A stretch of DNA of 64,000 nt from Enterobacter asburiae (GCF_024599655.1 NZ_CP102247.1:1054001-1118000), one strand, 5' to 3'. Positions 35,073-44,283 are shown, numbered from the stretch's first letter. Translations and numbers: made by a program. Notes: generated from the sequence alone by a model not told the origin.

Positions 35073-36206
35073 TTAAGCAGGTAACAGTTTCAGCAGCGAG
35101 AAAGCCTCCTTCATCCGATCTTCACTGACGACAAAAGCGCGTAGCTGACCCTCATTATCGGCACCGCGCGCGACCATTCCCTGCGGTTCGAGGGTAATTT
35201 GCCAGTTCAGATCCTGACGCTGCGTTTCACCGGCAAGATGCAGCGGTAATTCCGGCGTTTTGACTTTAATTAGAATGGCGGGTAATTTCAGCGGCGCGCT
35301 GCCGCCGAGCAGGTTTTTCGCCAGATACATCGCGCTTAATTGTATCGGCTGCAGGAACGGAAGCACCTGACCGTTAATTTCAGCGCAATCGCCTAACGCG
35401 TATATATCGGGCTGGCTGGTTTGCAGATAGCTATTTACCTTTACGCCACGGCCTGTTTCGGCGCCTGCGCGATGCGCCAGCGCGGTTTCCGGGCGCAGGC
35501 CCGTCGCCGCGATAACCGCATCCACCTCAATGCTGCGGCTGCGGTCGAGCGTGGCACGAATACCGCCTTCAGTTTTGGTCAAACCCAGCAGCTGCGATTT
35601 GAGCAGCAGATGGACGCCCATGTCGGTCAGGCGATGCTGTAAGCGACTGCTTACTTCTGCGGGCATCAGTGACGACAGGATGCTCGCCGCATGGTCGACC
35701 AGGGTGACGGATTTGCCCGCCCGGCAGAAATCCATCGCCAGTTCGGTGCCTATCAGCCCGCCGCCGACAATCATCACGCGCTGCGCGTCGCGAAGCGCCG
35801 TTTCGCTGGCCTGGTACTCCTGCTGGCTGTTGAGGGTGAGCATCAGCTCGCGGCCCTCAATCGGCGGTACGAGCGCAGAGGCACCCGTGGCGAGCACCAG
35901 CCTGTCGTACTGCCAGGTCTTCTCTTTTGCTTTCACCACGCGGGCGGCGGCGTCGATATCGGTGACCCAGGTGTACGGGAACAGGCGCAGGTTAAACTGC
36001 TCTGCGAACTCCCCCGCCGTCTGACGGGTGAGGTCTTCGGCGCGCTGATTCTGGCTAATGACGTGGCTGAGATCGGGCTTGTTGTACTCGTCCATGCTGT
36101 CGGCGGCAATCACCGTCAGCGGCACGCTGGCATCCTGCTTGCGGATGTTTTTTACCAGCTGGCGGGCGGCAAAGCCCGAGCCGATGATGACGATACCGTT
36201 GCTCAT
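35073..36206 (-). CDS. norW: NorW, NADH:flavorubredoxin reductase
   Basis: A 377-residue FAD/NAD-dependent reductase with the N-terminal dinucleotide motif IVIIGSGFAARQL, a second NAD-binding motif MIVGGGLIGTELAMDF near residue 145, and YALGDCAEI near 275. It passes electrons from NADH to the rubredoxin domain of NorV. Its start overlaps the norV stop by 4 bases. Confidence 0.96.
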   Translation of the reverse strand: MSNGIVIIGSGFAARQLVKNIRKQDASVPLTVIAADSMDEYNKPDLSHVISQNQRAEDLTRQTAGEFAEQFNLRLFPYTWVTDIDAAARVVKAKEKTWQYDRLVLATGASALVPPIEGRELMLTLNSQQEYQASETALRDAQRVMIVGGGLIGTELAMDFCRAGKSVTLVDHAASILSSLMPAEVSSRLQHRLTDMGVHLLLKSQLLGLTKTEGGIRATLDRSRSIEVDAVIAATGLRPETALAHRAGAETGRGVKVNSYLQTSQPDIYALGDCAEINGQVLPFLQPIQLSAMYLAKNLLGGSAPLKLPAILIKVKTPELPLHLAGETQRQDLNWQITLEPQGMVARGADNEGQLRAFVVSEDRMKEAFSLLKLLPA

Positions 36207-37648
36207 TTTGCCTCCGTACCCAGTTCGTCAAAAACGTCTTTTCCGAGGGAACATTCCGGGCAGAGGAAGTTGTCCGGCACGTCGCGCCACGGCGTGCCCG
36301 GAGCAACATCCTGCAGCGGCTCGCCCAGCTCAGGATCGTAAATCCACTGGCAGACGCTGCACTGCATGCGCGGGCCGAGGTCAGCAGCCGCGGCTGCCGC
36401 ACAGGCGCAGGCATCCTGCTGTTCGGATGGTTGTGCCGCTTGCGGAAGGGGGGCGAGCGCCCACTGACGGGCAATGTCGCGACCGTGCTGGCGGCAGATC
36501 TCCAGGGCGTCGATATCCGGACGCCATTTTGCCTTCAGGCTCAGGGACATTTCAAAACCGGCATCCTGCAGGCGGGTCGACAGACGGTCTACCGCGCCGC
36601 CGCTCCAGCCGTGGGAGCCAAAGGCGCTGGCGCGCTTGTTGCGAAAACGCAGGCCGGTCATCTCTTCTACCAGACCGGCAATTTTCGGCATCATCACGTT
36701 GTTCATGGTGGAGGTGCCCACCAGCACGCCCTTAGAGCGGAACACGTTGGTCAATACCTCGTTCTTGTCGCTGCGCGCCACGTTGAAGATTTTCACCGCC
36801 ACGTTGGGGTCAACTTCGTTGATGCCCTGGGCAATGGCGTCCGCCATCATGCGGGTGTTGTTGGACATGGTGTCGTAGAAAATGGTGATGCGGTCTTCCT
36901 GATAGTCCGCTGCCCACTTCAGGTACAGCTCGACAATCTGGGTGGGATTTTCACGCCACACCACGCCGTGGGAAGTGGCAATCATATCCACCGGCAGGTT
37001 AAAGCCGAGGATCTCGGTGATTTTTGGCGTCACCAGGCGGCTGAACGGGGTCAGGATGTTGGCGTAGTAGCGCTGGCACTGTTCGAACAGTTCGGTCTGG
37101 TCCACTTCGTCGTTGAACAGGCGCTCGTCGCAGTAGTGCTGGCCGAAGGCGTCGTTGCTGAACAGCACCGCGTCGCCGGTCATGTAGGTCATCATGCTGT
37201 CCGGCCAGTGCAGCATCGGTGTTTCCACGAAGATCAGCTGTTTGCCGTTGCCGATATCCAGCGCGTCGCCGGTTTTCACGGTATGGAAGTTCCACTCCGG
37301 ATGGTGGTGATGGCCGTTGATCGAGTCGATGGCGTTGGTGGTGCAGTAGATAGGCGTGTTCGGAATGTAAGACATCAGCTCGGTCAGCGCACCGGCGTGA
37401 TCTTCTTCCGCGTGGTTGATGATGATGTAGTCGATGGCGTCCAGGTCGATTTCACTGCGCAGGTTCTGCACGAACTCGCGGCTGAACTTGTGATCGACGG
37501 TATCGATCAGCACGTTTTTTCCTTCGCGGATGAGATAGCTGTTGTAGCTGCTGCCGCGCAGCGTTTTGTATTCCGTCCCGTGGAAATCGCGCACTTCCCA
37601 GTCACGTTGACCGACCCAATGAATGTTATTTTTAACCAGAATAGACAT
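36203..37648 (-). CDS. norV: NorV, anaerobic nitric oxide reductase flavorubredoxin
   Basis: A 481-residue protein. The ATG at 37648 (MSILVKNN) is chosen by its GAGG site and by comparison with E. coli. The diiron beta-lactamase-like domain has HAEEDHAG near residue 79 and HWPDSMMTY near 147. A flavodoxin domain follows (FYDTMSNNTRMMADAI) and a C-terminal rubredoxin with CSVCQWIYDP and CPECSLG. It reduces NO to N2O under low oxygen. The linker before rubredoxin is a run of Ala and Cys (CACAAAAAA), unlike E. coli. Confidence 0.97.
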   Translation of the reverse strand: MSILVKNNIHWVGQRDWEVRDFHGTEYKTLRGSSYNSYLIREGKNVLIDTVDHKFSREFVQNLRSEIDLDAIDYIIINHAEEDHAGALTELMSYIPNTPIYCTTNAIDSINGHHHHPEWNFHTVKTGDALDIGNGKQLIFVETPMLHWPDSMMTYMTGDAVLFSNDAFGQHYCDERLFNDEVDQTELFEQCQRYYANILTPFSRLVTPKITEILGFNLPVDMIATSHGVVWRENPTQIVELYLKWAADYQEDRITIFYDTMSNNTRMMADAIAQGINEVDPNVAVKIFNVARSDKNEVLTNVFRSKGVLVGTSTMNNVMMPKIAGLVEEMTGLRFRNKRASAFGSHGWSGGAVDRLSTRLQDAGFEMSLSLKAKWRPDIDALEICRQHGRDIARQWALAPLPQAAQPSEQQDACACAAAAAADLGPRMQCSVCQWIYDPELGEPLQDVAPGTPWRDVPDNFLCPECSLGKDVFDELGTEAK

Positions 37649-37695
37649 AGCAACCTCTACGTAATACAGCATGTTCAAATAAGATGCTTTGCCTA

Positions 37696-37712
37696 TATCA
37701 AGTTGCGTGCCA
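37696..37712 (-). promoter_or_regulatory. Sigma-54 promoter candidate of norVW
   Basis: On the minus strand TGGCACG-CAAC-TTGAT has a perfect -24 half and a single change (GC to GA) in the -12 half. The three NorR sites are 55-110 bases upstream. Confidence 0.7.
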
Positions 37713-37766
37713 ACTTTTAATATGTTGATTTTACTTAATTAATATTTTTATGAGCCGTAATGGGTA

Positions 37767-37822
37767 GTCATTATGACTATCAAGATTAGTGTCAATATGA
37801 CAACATGCATTGTCAAAATGAC
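37767..37822. promoter_or_regulatory. Three NorR enhancer sites between norV and norR
   Basis: GTCA-TTA-TGAC (37767-37777), GTCA-ATA-TGAC (37791-37801) and GTCA-AAA-TGAC (37812-37822). Each is a perfect GTCA-N3-TGAC palindrome with NorR core spacing. Three sites are needed for NorR activation in E. coli. The last lies 13 bases before the norR ATG, which allows autoregulation. Confidence 0.9.
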
Positions 37823-37834
37823 AGCGAGGTCAAT

Positions 37835-39349
37835 ATGAGCTTTTCCGTAGACGTGCTGGCGAAGATCGCCATTGAGCTGCAGACCGGTATCAGCCATCAG
37901 GACCGCTTTCAGCGCCTGATCTCCACGCTGCGCCACGTGCTTGAGTGCGATGCGTCCGCGCTGCTGCGCTACGAAGGGCGGCAGTTTATTCCGCTGGCTA
38001 TCGACGGGCTGGCGAAGGACGTGCTCGGGCGGCGTTTTACCCTTGAGGGCCACCCGCGTCTGGAAACTATCGCCCGCGCGGGTGACGTGGTGCGTTTCCC
38101 GGCGGACAGCGACTTGCCCGACCCGTACGACGGGCTGATTCCCGGACAGGAGAGCCTGAAGGTGCACGCCTGTATCGGCCTGCCGCTGTTTGCCGGACAA
38201 AACCTGATTGGCGCCCTGACCCTCGACGGCCTGTCGCCGGACCAGTTCGACACCTTTAGCGACGAAGAGCTGCGCCTGATTGCCGCCCTGGCCGCCGGGG
38301 CGCTGAACAATGCCCTGCTGATTGAACAGCTGGAGAGCCAGAACATTCTTCCCGGCAGCCCGGCGGCGTTTGAGCAGGTAACGCACACGGAGATGATCGG
38401 CCTTTCGCCGGGCATGGCGCAGCTCAAAAAAGAGATTGAGATTGTTGCCGCCTCAGACCTGAACGTGCTGATCTTCGGGGAAACCGGCACCGGTAAGGAG
38501 CTGGTTGCGAAGTCCATTCACGAAGCCTCGCCGCGCGCGGTGAACCCGCTGGTGTACCTCAACTGCGCCGCGCTGCCGGAAAGCGTGGCGGAAAGCGAGC
38601 TGTTTGGTCACGTTAAGGGGGCGTTTACCGGGGCCATCAGCAACCGCAGCGGCAAGTTCGAAATGGCCGATAACGGCACGCTGTTTCTGGATGAAATCGG
38701 CGAGCTTTCTCTGTCGCTGCAGGCCAAGCTGCTGCGCGTGCTGCAGTACGGCGACATCCAGCGCGTGGGGGATGACCGCAGTCACAGAGTGGACGTTCGC
38801 GTGCTGGCGGCGACCAACCGCGACCTTCGTGAAGCGGTGCTGGCCGGGGAGTTCCGCGCCGACCTGTTCCATCGCCTGAGCGTGTTCCCGCTTACCGTGC
38901 CGCCGCTGCGCGATCGCGGGGACGACGTGGTGCTGCTGGCGGGCTTTTTCTGCGAGCAGTGCCGCCTCAGAATGGGGCTTTCCCGCGTGGTGCTGAGCCC
39001 GGGGGCGAGATCGCATCTGCTGAGCTACGGCTGGCCGGGCAACGTGCGCGAGCTGGAGCATGCGATCCACCGCGCGGTGGTGCTGGCGCGGGCGACGCGT
39101 TCGGGTGACGAGGTGGTGATCCACGCGCGGCATTTTGCGCTGCAGGATGAAAGCGCACCGGCTGTTGCGCAGGCTGCGCCAGAGATAGCGAATGAAAATC
39201 TGCGTGAAGCCACGGAGGCGTTTCAGCGTCAGAGGATTACCCGCGCGCTGGAGCAGAATAACCGCAGCTGGGCGGCGTGCGCGCGGGCGCTGGAGATGGA
39301 CGTCGCCAACCTGCACAGGCTGGCGAAGCGTCTGGGACTGAAGGGTTAG
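37835..39349 (+). CDS. norR: NorR, NO-sensing sigma-54-dependent activator
   Basis: A 504-residue protein, the same size as E. coli NorR. The GAF sensor keeps the mononuclear iron ligands known from E. coli: Arg75, Asp96, Asp99, Cys113 and Asp131. The AAA+ domain has GETGTGKE and GAFTGA, and a Fis-type helix-turn-helix ends the protein (WAACARALEMDVANLHRLAKRLGLKG). The ATG at 37835 (MSFSVDV) is used; an ATG 10 codons upstream would place the third NorR site inside the gene. It overlaps gutQ by 4 bases, tail to tail. Confidence 0.96.
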   Translation: MSFSVDVLAKIAIELQTGISHQDRFQRLISTLRHVLECDASALLRYEGRQFIPLAIDGLAKDVLGRRFTLEGHPRLETIARAGDVVRFPADSDLPDPYDGLIPGQESLKVHACIGLPLFAGQNLIGALTLDGLSPDQFDTFSDEELRLIAALAAGALNNALLIEQLESQNILPGSPAAFEQVTHTEMIGLSPGMAQLKKEIEIVAASDLNVLIFGETGTGKELVAKSIHEASPRAVNPLVYLNCAALPESVAESELFGHVKGAFTGAISNRSGKFEMADNGTLFLDEIGELSLSLQAKLLRVLQYGDIQRVGDDRSHRVDVRVLAATNRDLREAVLAGEFRADLFHRLSVFPLTVPPLRDRGDDVVLLAGFFCEQCRLRMGLSRVVLSPGARSHLLSYGWPGNVRELEHAIHRAVVLARATRSGDEVVIHARHFALQDESAPAVAQAAPEIANENLREATEAFQRQRITRALEQNNRSWAACARALEMDVANLHRLAKRLGLKG

Positions 39350-40311
39350 ATAATGCCGGCCTGATAGAAGTCCTGCAGGTTGATAGCGCCGCACAGCCTG
39401 CCGGCATCATCCACAACCGGTGCGGCGGTGATTTTGCGCTTCATCAGCACCTCTTTGGCTTCAATGGCGCGGCTTTCGGCGTTCAGCGTCAGCCCGCCTT
39501 TGGTCATGGCGTCCGACACGTTGGTTTCCAGCCTGCCGCCGCCCACCAGCCAGCGGCGCAGGTCGCCGTCGGTGAACACGCCCTTGACGCTCCCGTTGTC
39601 ATCGCACACCGCAACCAGCCCCAGACCGGTGCGGCTCAGCTCCAGCATCGCGTCCATGACGCTGGTATCGAGTTTGACCTGCGGAATGGCATCGTCGGTG
39701 CGCATAAGATGGTGCACTTTATTCAGCAGGCGTGCGCCGAGCGCACCCGCCGGATGCGAACGGGCGAAATCTTCTTCGTTAAAGCCGCGCGCCTGCATCA
39801 CCGCCATTGCCAGCGCGTCGCCCATCATCAGGGTGTTAACGGTGCTGGAGGTCGGAGCGAGGTGCATCGGACAGGCTTCACGTTCAACGGAAATATCCAG
39901 CGTCGCTTTGGCGGCCAGCGCCAGCGGCGAGCGGGATTTGCCGGTCATCGCCAGCAGGGCGACCGATTTTTCCTGCAGGCGCGGAATAATCAGGTCCAGC
40001 TCTTTGGCCGAACCGGAGTAGGAGATAAACAGCATCACGTCGCGGCTTTCAATCATCCCCAGATCGCCGTGCAGCGCCTCAGCAGGATGCACGAAGAACG
40101 CCGGGGTGCCGGTGCTGGCGAGCGTCGCGGCAATCTTTTTGCCGATATGGCCGGATTTACCGATGCCCGCCACGATCACTTTACCTTCGCAGTGGATAAT
40201 GGTGTTGGCGGCGCGGACAAAATCCTCGCCCAGACGTTCCGGCAGGCGGCTGGCTTCCTGCAGTTCCAGCATCAGCGTCTGGCGGCCCGTTTCTAACAGA
40301 AAATCACTCAT
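39346..40311 (-). CDS. gutQ: Arabinose 5-phosphate isomerase GutQ
   Basis: A 321-residue sugar isomerase. The SIS domain covers residues 30-170 (IVAGIGKSGHIGKKIAATLASTG, AEALHGDLG, TSSTVNTLMMGDALA) and two CBS domains follow (MRTDDAIPQV... and MTKGGLTL...). It converts ribulose 5-phosphate and arabinose 5-phosphate, paralogous to KdsD. It is last in the srl operon and overlaps srlR by 8 bases. Confidence 0.95.
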   Translation of the reverse strand: MSDFLLETGRQTLMLELQEASRLPERLGEDFVRAANTIIHCEGKVIVAGIGKSGHIGKKIAATLASTGTPAFFVHPAEALHGDLGMIESRDVMLFISYSGSAKELDLIIPRLQEKSVALLAMTGKSRSPLALAAKATLDISVEREACPMHLAPTSSTVNTLMMGDALAMAVMQARGFNEEDFARSHPAGALGARLLNKVHHLMRTDDAIPQVKLDTSVMDAMLELSRTGLGLVAVCDDNGSVKGVFTDGDLRRWLVGGGRLETNVSDAMTKGGLTLNAESRAIEAKEVLMKRKITAAPVVDDAGRLCGAINLQDFYQAGII

Positions 40312-41077
40312 CTCTTTCTCCGGTTACGATCACGTCGATACCTTTCTCTTTCAGCGCTTTCTTGAACGCCGGGTCGATACCCGCGTCGGTAATCAGCTTA
40401 TCAACGCTTTCAAGGCTACAGACAATGTTGGGGCTTTTGCGGCCAAACTTCGACGAGTCTGCCATCAAAATGACTTCCCGCGCGGCGTTGCACATCGCTT
40501 TACTGACGCTGAATACCTCGTTGAAGGTCGTCACGCCCGCGTTCAGGTCGATGCCGTCGGTGCCCATAAACAGTTTATCAAAGCTGAAGTGCTCGAAGGC
40601 ATTCTCCGCCAGCTGGCCGTGAAACGACGCCGATTTTTTGCGGAAGGTGCCGCCGGGCATCAGGATGGTCTGCTCGCTGTCGAACTCCGACAGGGCGTTG
40701 ACGATGTGCAGGCTGTTGGTCATCACCGTGATGTTGTTAAAGCGGCTGAGCAGAGGGATCATCTGCAGGACGGTACTGCCTGCATCCAGAATGATGGAAT
40801 CGCCATCGTGGATAAATTTTACGGCGGCTTCGGCAATCAGCGCTTTCTGGTGGGTATTGATCAGCGTTTTGTGATCGATAGGCGGGTCGGCTTCGTCTTT
40901 ATTGAGCACCACGCCGCCGTAGGTTCGAATGACGGCGCCAGAGTTTTCGAGCAATACCAGGTCCTTGCGTATTGTCGTGCCGGTGGTGTCAAAGTAGTGA
41001 GCCAAATCCTCTACCGAACATTTTCCCTGCTTTTGCAGATGTTCGAGAATGGCCGCCTGCCGCTGACGAGGTTTCAT
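40304..41077 (-). CDS. srlR: Sorbitol operon repressor SrlR
   Basis: A 257-residue DeoR-family regulator: N-terminal helix-turn-helix (RQAAILEHLQKQGKCSVEDLAHYFDTTGTTIRKDL) and a sugar-phosphate isomerase-like sensor with ILDAGSTV and GTDGIDL. It represses srl in the absence of sorbitol. It lies 63 bases behind srlM. Confidence 0.95.
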   Translation of the reverse strand: MKPRQRQAAILEHLQKQGKCSVEDLAHYFDTTGTTIRKDLVLLENSGAVIRTYGGVVLNKDEADPPIDHKTLINTHQKALIAEAAVKFIHDGDSIILDAGSTVLQMIPLLSRFNNITVMTNSLHIVNALSEFDSEQTILMPGGTFRKKSASFHGQLAENAFEHFSFDKLFMGTDGIDLNAGVTTFNEVFSVSKAMCNAAREVILMADSSKFGRKSPNIVCSLESVDKLITDAGIDPAFKKALKEKGIDVIVTGERDE

Positions 41078-41140
41078 AGGCGCTTCGTTCCTTAGGTTGC
41101 GAAATGATAATTTCGCAAGTCTATAGCTTTCACAACGAAA

Positions 41141-41500
41141 TTATCCATGTTTCAGATTAAGCGCTAATGATAGTGCATTCTGACAGAGTGGATCATGGGG
41201 AAAGATCACATCCGGCCGTAATTCCTGCAGCGAAATGCCGTTGATTGCCTGGATTTTCACCGGACGGGCGAAGACGGTCATGCCGCGCATGATCAGGGAA
41301 TCGCACACCTGGTCGTGCTCATCCAGCGCAACGGCGACGACCACGCGCGGTTTGAAGCGTCCGCCGGAACGACCGACCCCGACGCGACCTTTCTGGCACA
41401 GGGCATCAAACGCGCGGTTAAACTGGTGGATCTGCCAGCCGCCAAACGCCATCTGGCACAGCCAGGCGAGTGCGGCGACGGTGATGAGTGCGGTTACCAT
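41141..41500 (-). CDS. srlM: Sorbitol operon activator SrlM (GutM)
   Basis: A 119-residue protein with one N-terminal hydrophobic segment (VTALITVAALAWLCQMAFGGW) and a small soluble part with GVGRSGGRFKPRVVVAVALDE. It activates srl expression in E. coli by an unclear mechanism. It is separated from srlD by a REP pair. Confidence 0.93.
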   Translation of the reverse strand: MVTALITVAALAWLCQMAFGGWQIHQFNRAFDALCQKGRVGVGRSGGRFKPRVVVAVALDEHDQVCDSLIMRGMTVFARPVKIQAINGISLQELRPDVIFPHDPLCQNALSLALNLKHG

Positions 41501-41516
41501 ATTTCACTCCTTAATT

Positions 41517-41587
41517 GCCGGGTGGCGCCTGCGCCTTACCCGGCCTACGGGGGTTTTGTAGCCCCGGTAAGCGCAGCGCCACCGGGG
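41517..41587. repeat. REP pair between srlD and srlM
   Basis: Two inverted REP units within the srl operon (GCCGGGTGGCGCCTGCGCC ... and GGTAAGCGCAGCGCCACCGG) joined by CCTACGGGGGTTTTGTAG. It may lower downstream expression of the regulatory genes relative to the catabolic ones. Confidence 0.88.
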
Positions 41588-41594
41588 AGTGAAC

Positions 41595-42374
41595 TCAGAA
41601 CATGACCTGCCCACCGGTGACGTTAATCGACTGCCCGGTGCAGTACGAGGCTTTCGGGCTGGCGTAGAACAGCAGCATGTTCAGCACGTCCTGATAATCG
41701 CACCCGCGCTTCAGCGGCACTTTATCGATGTAGTACTGCTCCACTTCCTCAGCCTTGATGCCAAGCTTGGTGGCGTACTGCGGCAACAGGGACTGGAACA
41801 TCGGCGATTTCAGCAGGTTGCCCAGCATCAGCGAGTGAACAGTAATGCCGTACTCGGCCAGATCCAGCGCCAGAGACTGCGTCAGCCCCACGCCGCCAAA
41901 CTTCGCCGCGCTGTAGCCGGAGTTATGCTTGCTGCCCACTTTCCCTGATTTGGAGTTGATCTGAATGATGCGCCCCTGAATGCCGTCGCGGATCATCAGG
42001 CGGGAAAACTCGCGGGCGCAGAGGAAATAGCCCACCAGATTCACCTGCAGCGAACGGTCAAAATCCCCCAGTTCGAAATCGCTGATAAAGGCCGCTTTCG
42101 CAATCCCCGCGCTGTAGACCAGCAGGTCGGTACGTCCAAAAATCTCGTCCACGCCGCGGGCCAGTGCCATCACGCTCTGCTCGCTGGTGGCGTCGGCACC
42201 AAACCCGTACGCCATCCCTTCACCAAACTCGGTGTTGAGGGTGTCCGCCACGCGGGCGGCTTTTTCACTCTGAATGTCCACTACCGCCACGCGGTAACCC
42301 TCTGCGGCAAGCCCACGGCAGAGGAACTCGCCTAAGGTTTGTCCCCCACCAATGACAACGGCAACCTGACTCAT
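41595..42374 (-). CDS. srlD: Sorbitol-6-phosphate 2-dehydrogenase SrlD
   Basis: A 259-residue short-chain dehydrogenase. The ATG at 42374 has GGAGAAAC upstream; the frame extends further only as an untranslated run through srlB. NAD motif GGGQTLGEFLCRGLA at 9-23, catalytic S...YSAAKF near residue 155. It makes fructose 6-phosphate from sorbitol 6-phosphate. Confidence 0.96.
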   Translation of the reverse strand: MSQVAVVIGGGQTLGEFLCRGLAAEGYRVAVVDIQSEKAARVADTLNTEFGEGMAYGFGADATSEQSVMALARGVDEIFGRTDLLVYSAGIAKAAFISDFELGDFDRSLQVNLVGYFLCAREFSRLMIRDGIQGRIIQINSKSGKVGSKHNSGYSAAKFGGVGLTQSLALDLAEYGITVHSLMLGNLLKSPMFQSLLPQYATKLGIKAEEVEQYYIDKVPLKRGCDYQDVLNMLLFYASPKASYCTGQSINVTGGQVMF

Positions 42375-42388
42375 GTGTTTCTCCTTAA

Positions 42389-42751
42389 TTACGCAACAAA
42401 TTTTAACGTGCAGCCTGGGGTGACAGCCTGCGGAACCGGGCCCGCTACGTGAACCGTACCGGGATACTCGGCCTGCGGCTGGCCGTCGAAACGCAGGGTG
42501 ATATGGCCCAGCTCGCGCAGGTTTTGCTCGGCCACGTCGCCGACGGCGGTGACGGCATAGCGCGCCTCGCCCAGCTCCAGCTGGCTTCCTGCCTTCAGCT
42601 CGCCCTTCAGCTCGCCGTGGCAGTGGATAAAACAAAACTCTTCGATATCCGCCGGGGCGCCTTCGCGGAAGGTGATCAGCATCTGGTCGCTCAGCGCGTC
42701 TGCTGCGCTCTGGCCGATGCGGGTAATGGTGGTCTGGTAAATCACGGTCAT
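42389..42751 (-). CDS. srlB: Sorbitol PTS EIIA component SrlB
   Basis: A 120-residue PTS EIIA-Gut protein. The phosphohistidine lies in EEFCFIHCHGELKG near residue 43. It passes phosphate from HPr to SrlE. It begins 12 bases after srlE. Confidence 0.95.
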   Translation of the reverse strand: MTVIYQTTITRIGQSAADALSDQMLITFREGAPADIEEFCFIHCHGELKGELKAGSQLELGEARYAVTAVGDVAEQNLRELGHITLRFDGQPQAEYPGTVHVAGPVPQAVTPGCTLKFVA

Positions 42752-42763
42752 CGCAGGAACCTC

Positions 42764-43723
42764 TTATTGATAAATAAAGCCGGAGACAAACCAGGCAATC
42801 AGCACCGTCGGCGCGCCCGTCAGGAAGCGGCTCACCAGCACGGACGGCACGCCCACGCGCACGGTGTCCTGGCGCGCTTCGGCCAGCGACAGCCCAACGG
42901 GGATGAAATCGCACGCCGCCTGGGCGTTAATGGCAAACAGGGCGGGCAGGGCGAGGTGCGGGGGAATGTTCCCCAGACCAATCTGCACGCCAATCAGCAC
43001 GCCGATGACCTGGGCAATCACCGCGCCCGGGCCGAGGAACGGCGACAGCAGCGGGAAGGAGCAGATCAGCGCCAGCGTGACCAGCCCGAGCGGGTGGCTG
43101 GCGAGCGGGGCGAGGCCGTGGGCAATCCAGTCCCCCAGGCCGGACGCCATGATGATGCCGATCAGCGCCGAGACGAACGCCATAAACGGCAGGATAGTTT
43201 TCAGCACCGTGTCGATGGTGTCGCGTCCGGACTGGAACAGCACCGCCACGGCGGAACCCATGCCCATCCCGACCTTTGCCAGCAGGCCGTCGCTCTGCTC
43301 GGTGATTTTCTTGCTGGTGTCGTACTCGCGCGGGGCCGCTTTTTGCGGCGCGGCAGTCCCATTCACCAGCGTGATGTTCTCCTCCTTCACGCCTGAGACG
43401 TAAATGTCCTCAAGGATGTACTGCGCCAGCGGGCCGGATTTTCCAGTGGAGTGAATATTCACCGTCGGAATGCGGCGCTTCGGATAGATGCCGCAGCGCA
43501 GCGTGCCGCCGCAGTCGATCACCGCCACGCCGATTTCCGCTTCCGGCGGCTCGCCTTCCTTGAAGCCGTCGACCGCTTCCCAGCCGGTCAGCTCGCGCAG
43601 CCTGTCGACGATCGCCGGGCGCGTCCCTGCGGTGATGTAGACGATCTTTTTGCCTTCGGTGGCGTCGAACTCCAGCGGGCCGCCCCAGCCGCCCGTGCCT
43701 TTCTCAATGCGGATCCGGTTCAT
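42764..43723 (-). CDS. srlE: Sorbitol PTS EIIB/C2 component SrlE
   Basis: A 319-residue PTS protein. The N-terminal IIB part has the phospho-cysteine in VIDCGGTLRCGIYP near residue 73; the C-terminal part has membrane segments of the C2 domain. It overlaps srlA by 4 bases. Confidence 0.96.
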   Translation of the reverse strand: MNRIRIEKGTGGWGGPLEFDATEGKKIVYITAGTRPAIVDRLRELTGWEAVDGFKEGEPPEAEIGVAVIDCGGTLRCGIYPKRRIPTVNIHSTGKSGPLAQYILEDIYVSGVKEENITLVNGTAAPQKAAPREYDTSKKITEQSDGLLAKVGMGMGSAVAVLFQSGRDTIDTVLKTILPFMAFVSALIGIIMASGLGDWIAHGLAPLASHPLGLVTLALICSFPLLSPFLGPGAVIAQVIGVLIGVQIGLGNIPPHLALPALFAINAQAACDFIPVGLSLAEARQDTVRVGVPSVLVSRFLTGAPTVLIAWFVSGFIYQ

Positions 43724-44283
43724 GCTGTGGCTCCTGAAAGATGGACTTTTTGTTCAAGCTGGATGCCCATTTTTTTCTCAAAAATGGCGGTGGTGAGGTC
43801 GGTCACCCAGCCGCGGAAGAAGTTGGTGACCAGGCCGACCAGCAGATAGCTCACCGCCAGTGGGCCGAGCGGCAGGCCAAGGGTGGTGAGGCCGCTGGCG
43901 ATCCCGAGATAGACAAACAGTTCGCCGGGGTTGATGTGCGGGAACAGGCCGTTCATGGAATGGCAGCTGTAGGAGGCGGCGGCGTAGTAGCTCGGCTTGT
44001 ACTTTTCCGGCATGAAGCGACCGAGGCTTAAGGTCATCGGGTTACAGAACACGAAGGTACCGATGAACGGCAGTACCAGGTAGCGGGACAGCGGATTCCC
44101 GGCACAGCGCTGGGCGAAGCGTTCAATGCGCTGCTGGCCGATAAAGTTGATCAGCGCGTTCATGATCACCAGCAGGCTGATCAGCAGGGGCAGGATCCCG
44201 GTCACCATGCCGGTGAACACTTCTCCGCCTTTCTGAAACAGCCCGATGAACCACTCGGCGCCGTGGGTGATGGTTTCTATCAT
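43720..44283 (-). CDS. srlA: Sorbitol PTS EIIC component SrlA
   Basis: A 187-residue membrane protein, first gene of srlAEBD-srlM-srlR-gutQ. It opens with MIETITHGAEWFIGLFQKGGEVF, has about four hydrophobic segments, and contains SCHSMNGLFPHINPGE. It has a good GGAGAG ribosome site. Together with SrlE it forms the sorbitol channel. Confidence 0.96.
   Translation of the reverse strand: MIETITHGAEWFIGLFQKGGEVFTGMVTGILPLLISLLVIMNALINFIGQQRIERFAQRCAGNPLSRYLVLPFIGTFVFCNPMTLSLGRFMPEKYKPSYYAAASYSCHSMNGLFPHINPGELFVYLGIASGLTTLGLPLGPLAVSYLLVGLVTNFFRGWVTDLTTAIFEKKMGIQLEQKVHLSGATA

Noticed and set aside
34892..35128. Plus-strand frame of 78 codons between the small gene and norW
   Set aside because: It runs through the norVW terminator, a REP unit and into norW in antisense. 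No ribosome site supports it.
42375..42914. Extension of srlD upstream through srlB
   Set aside because: The frame is open by chance. The ATG at 42374 gives the exact family start and size, and srlB is well supported in another frame.
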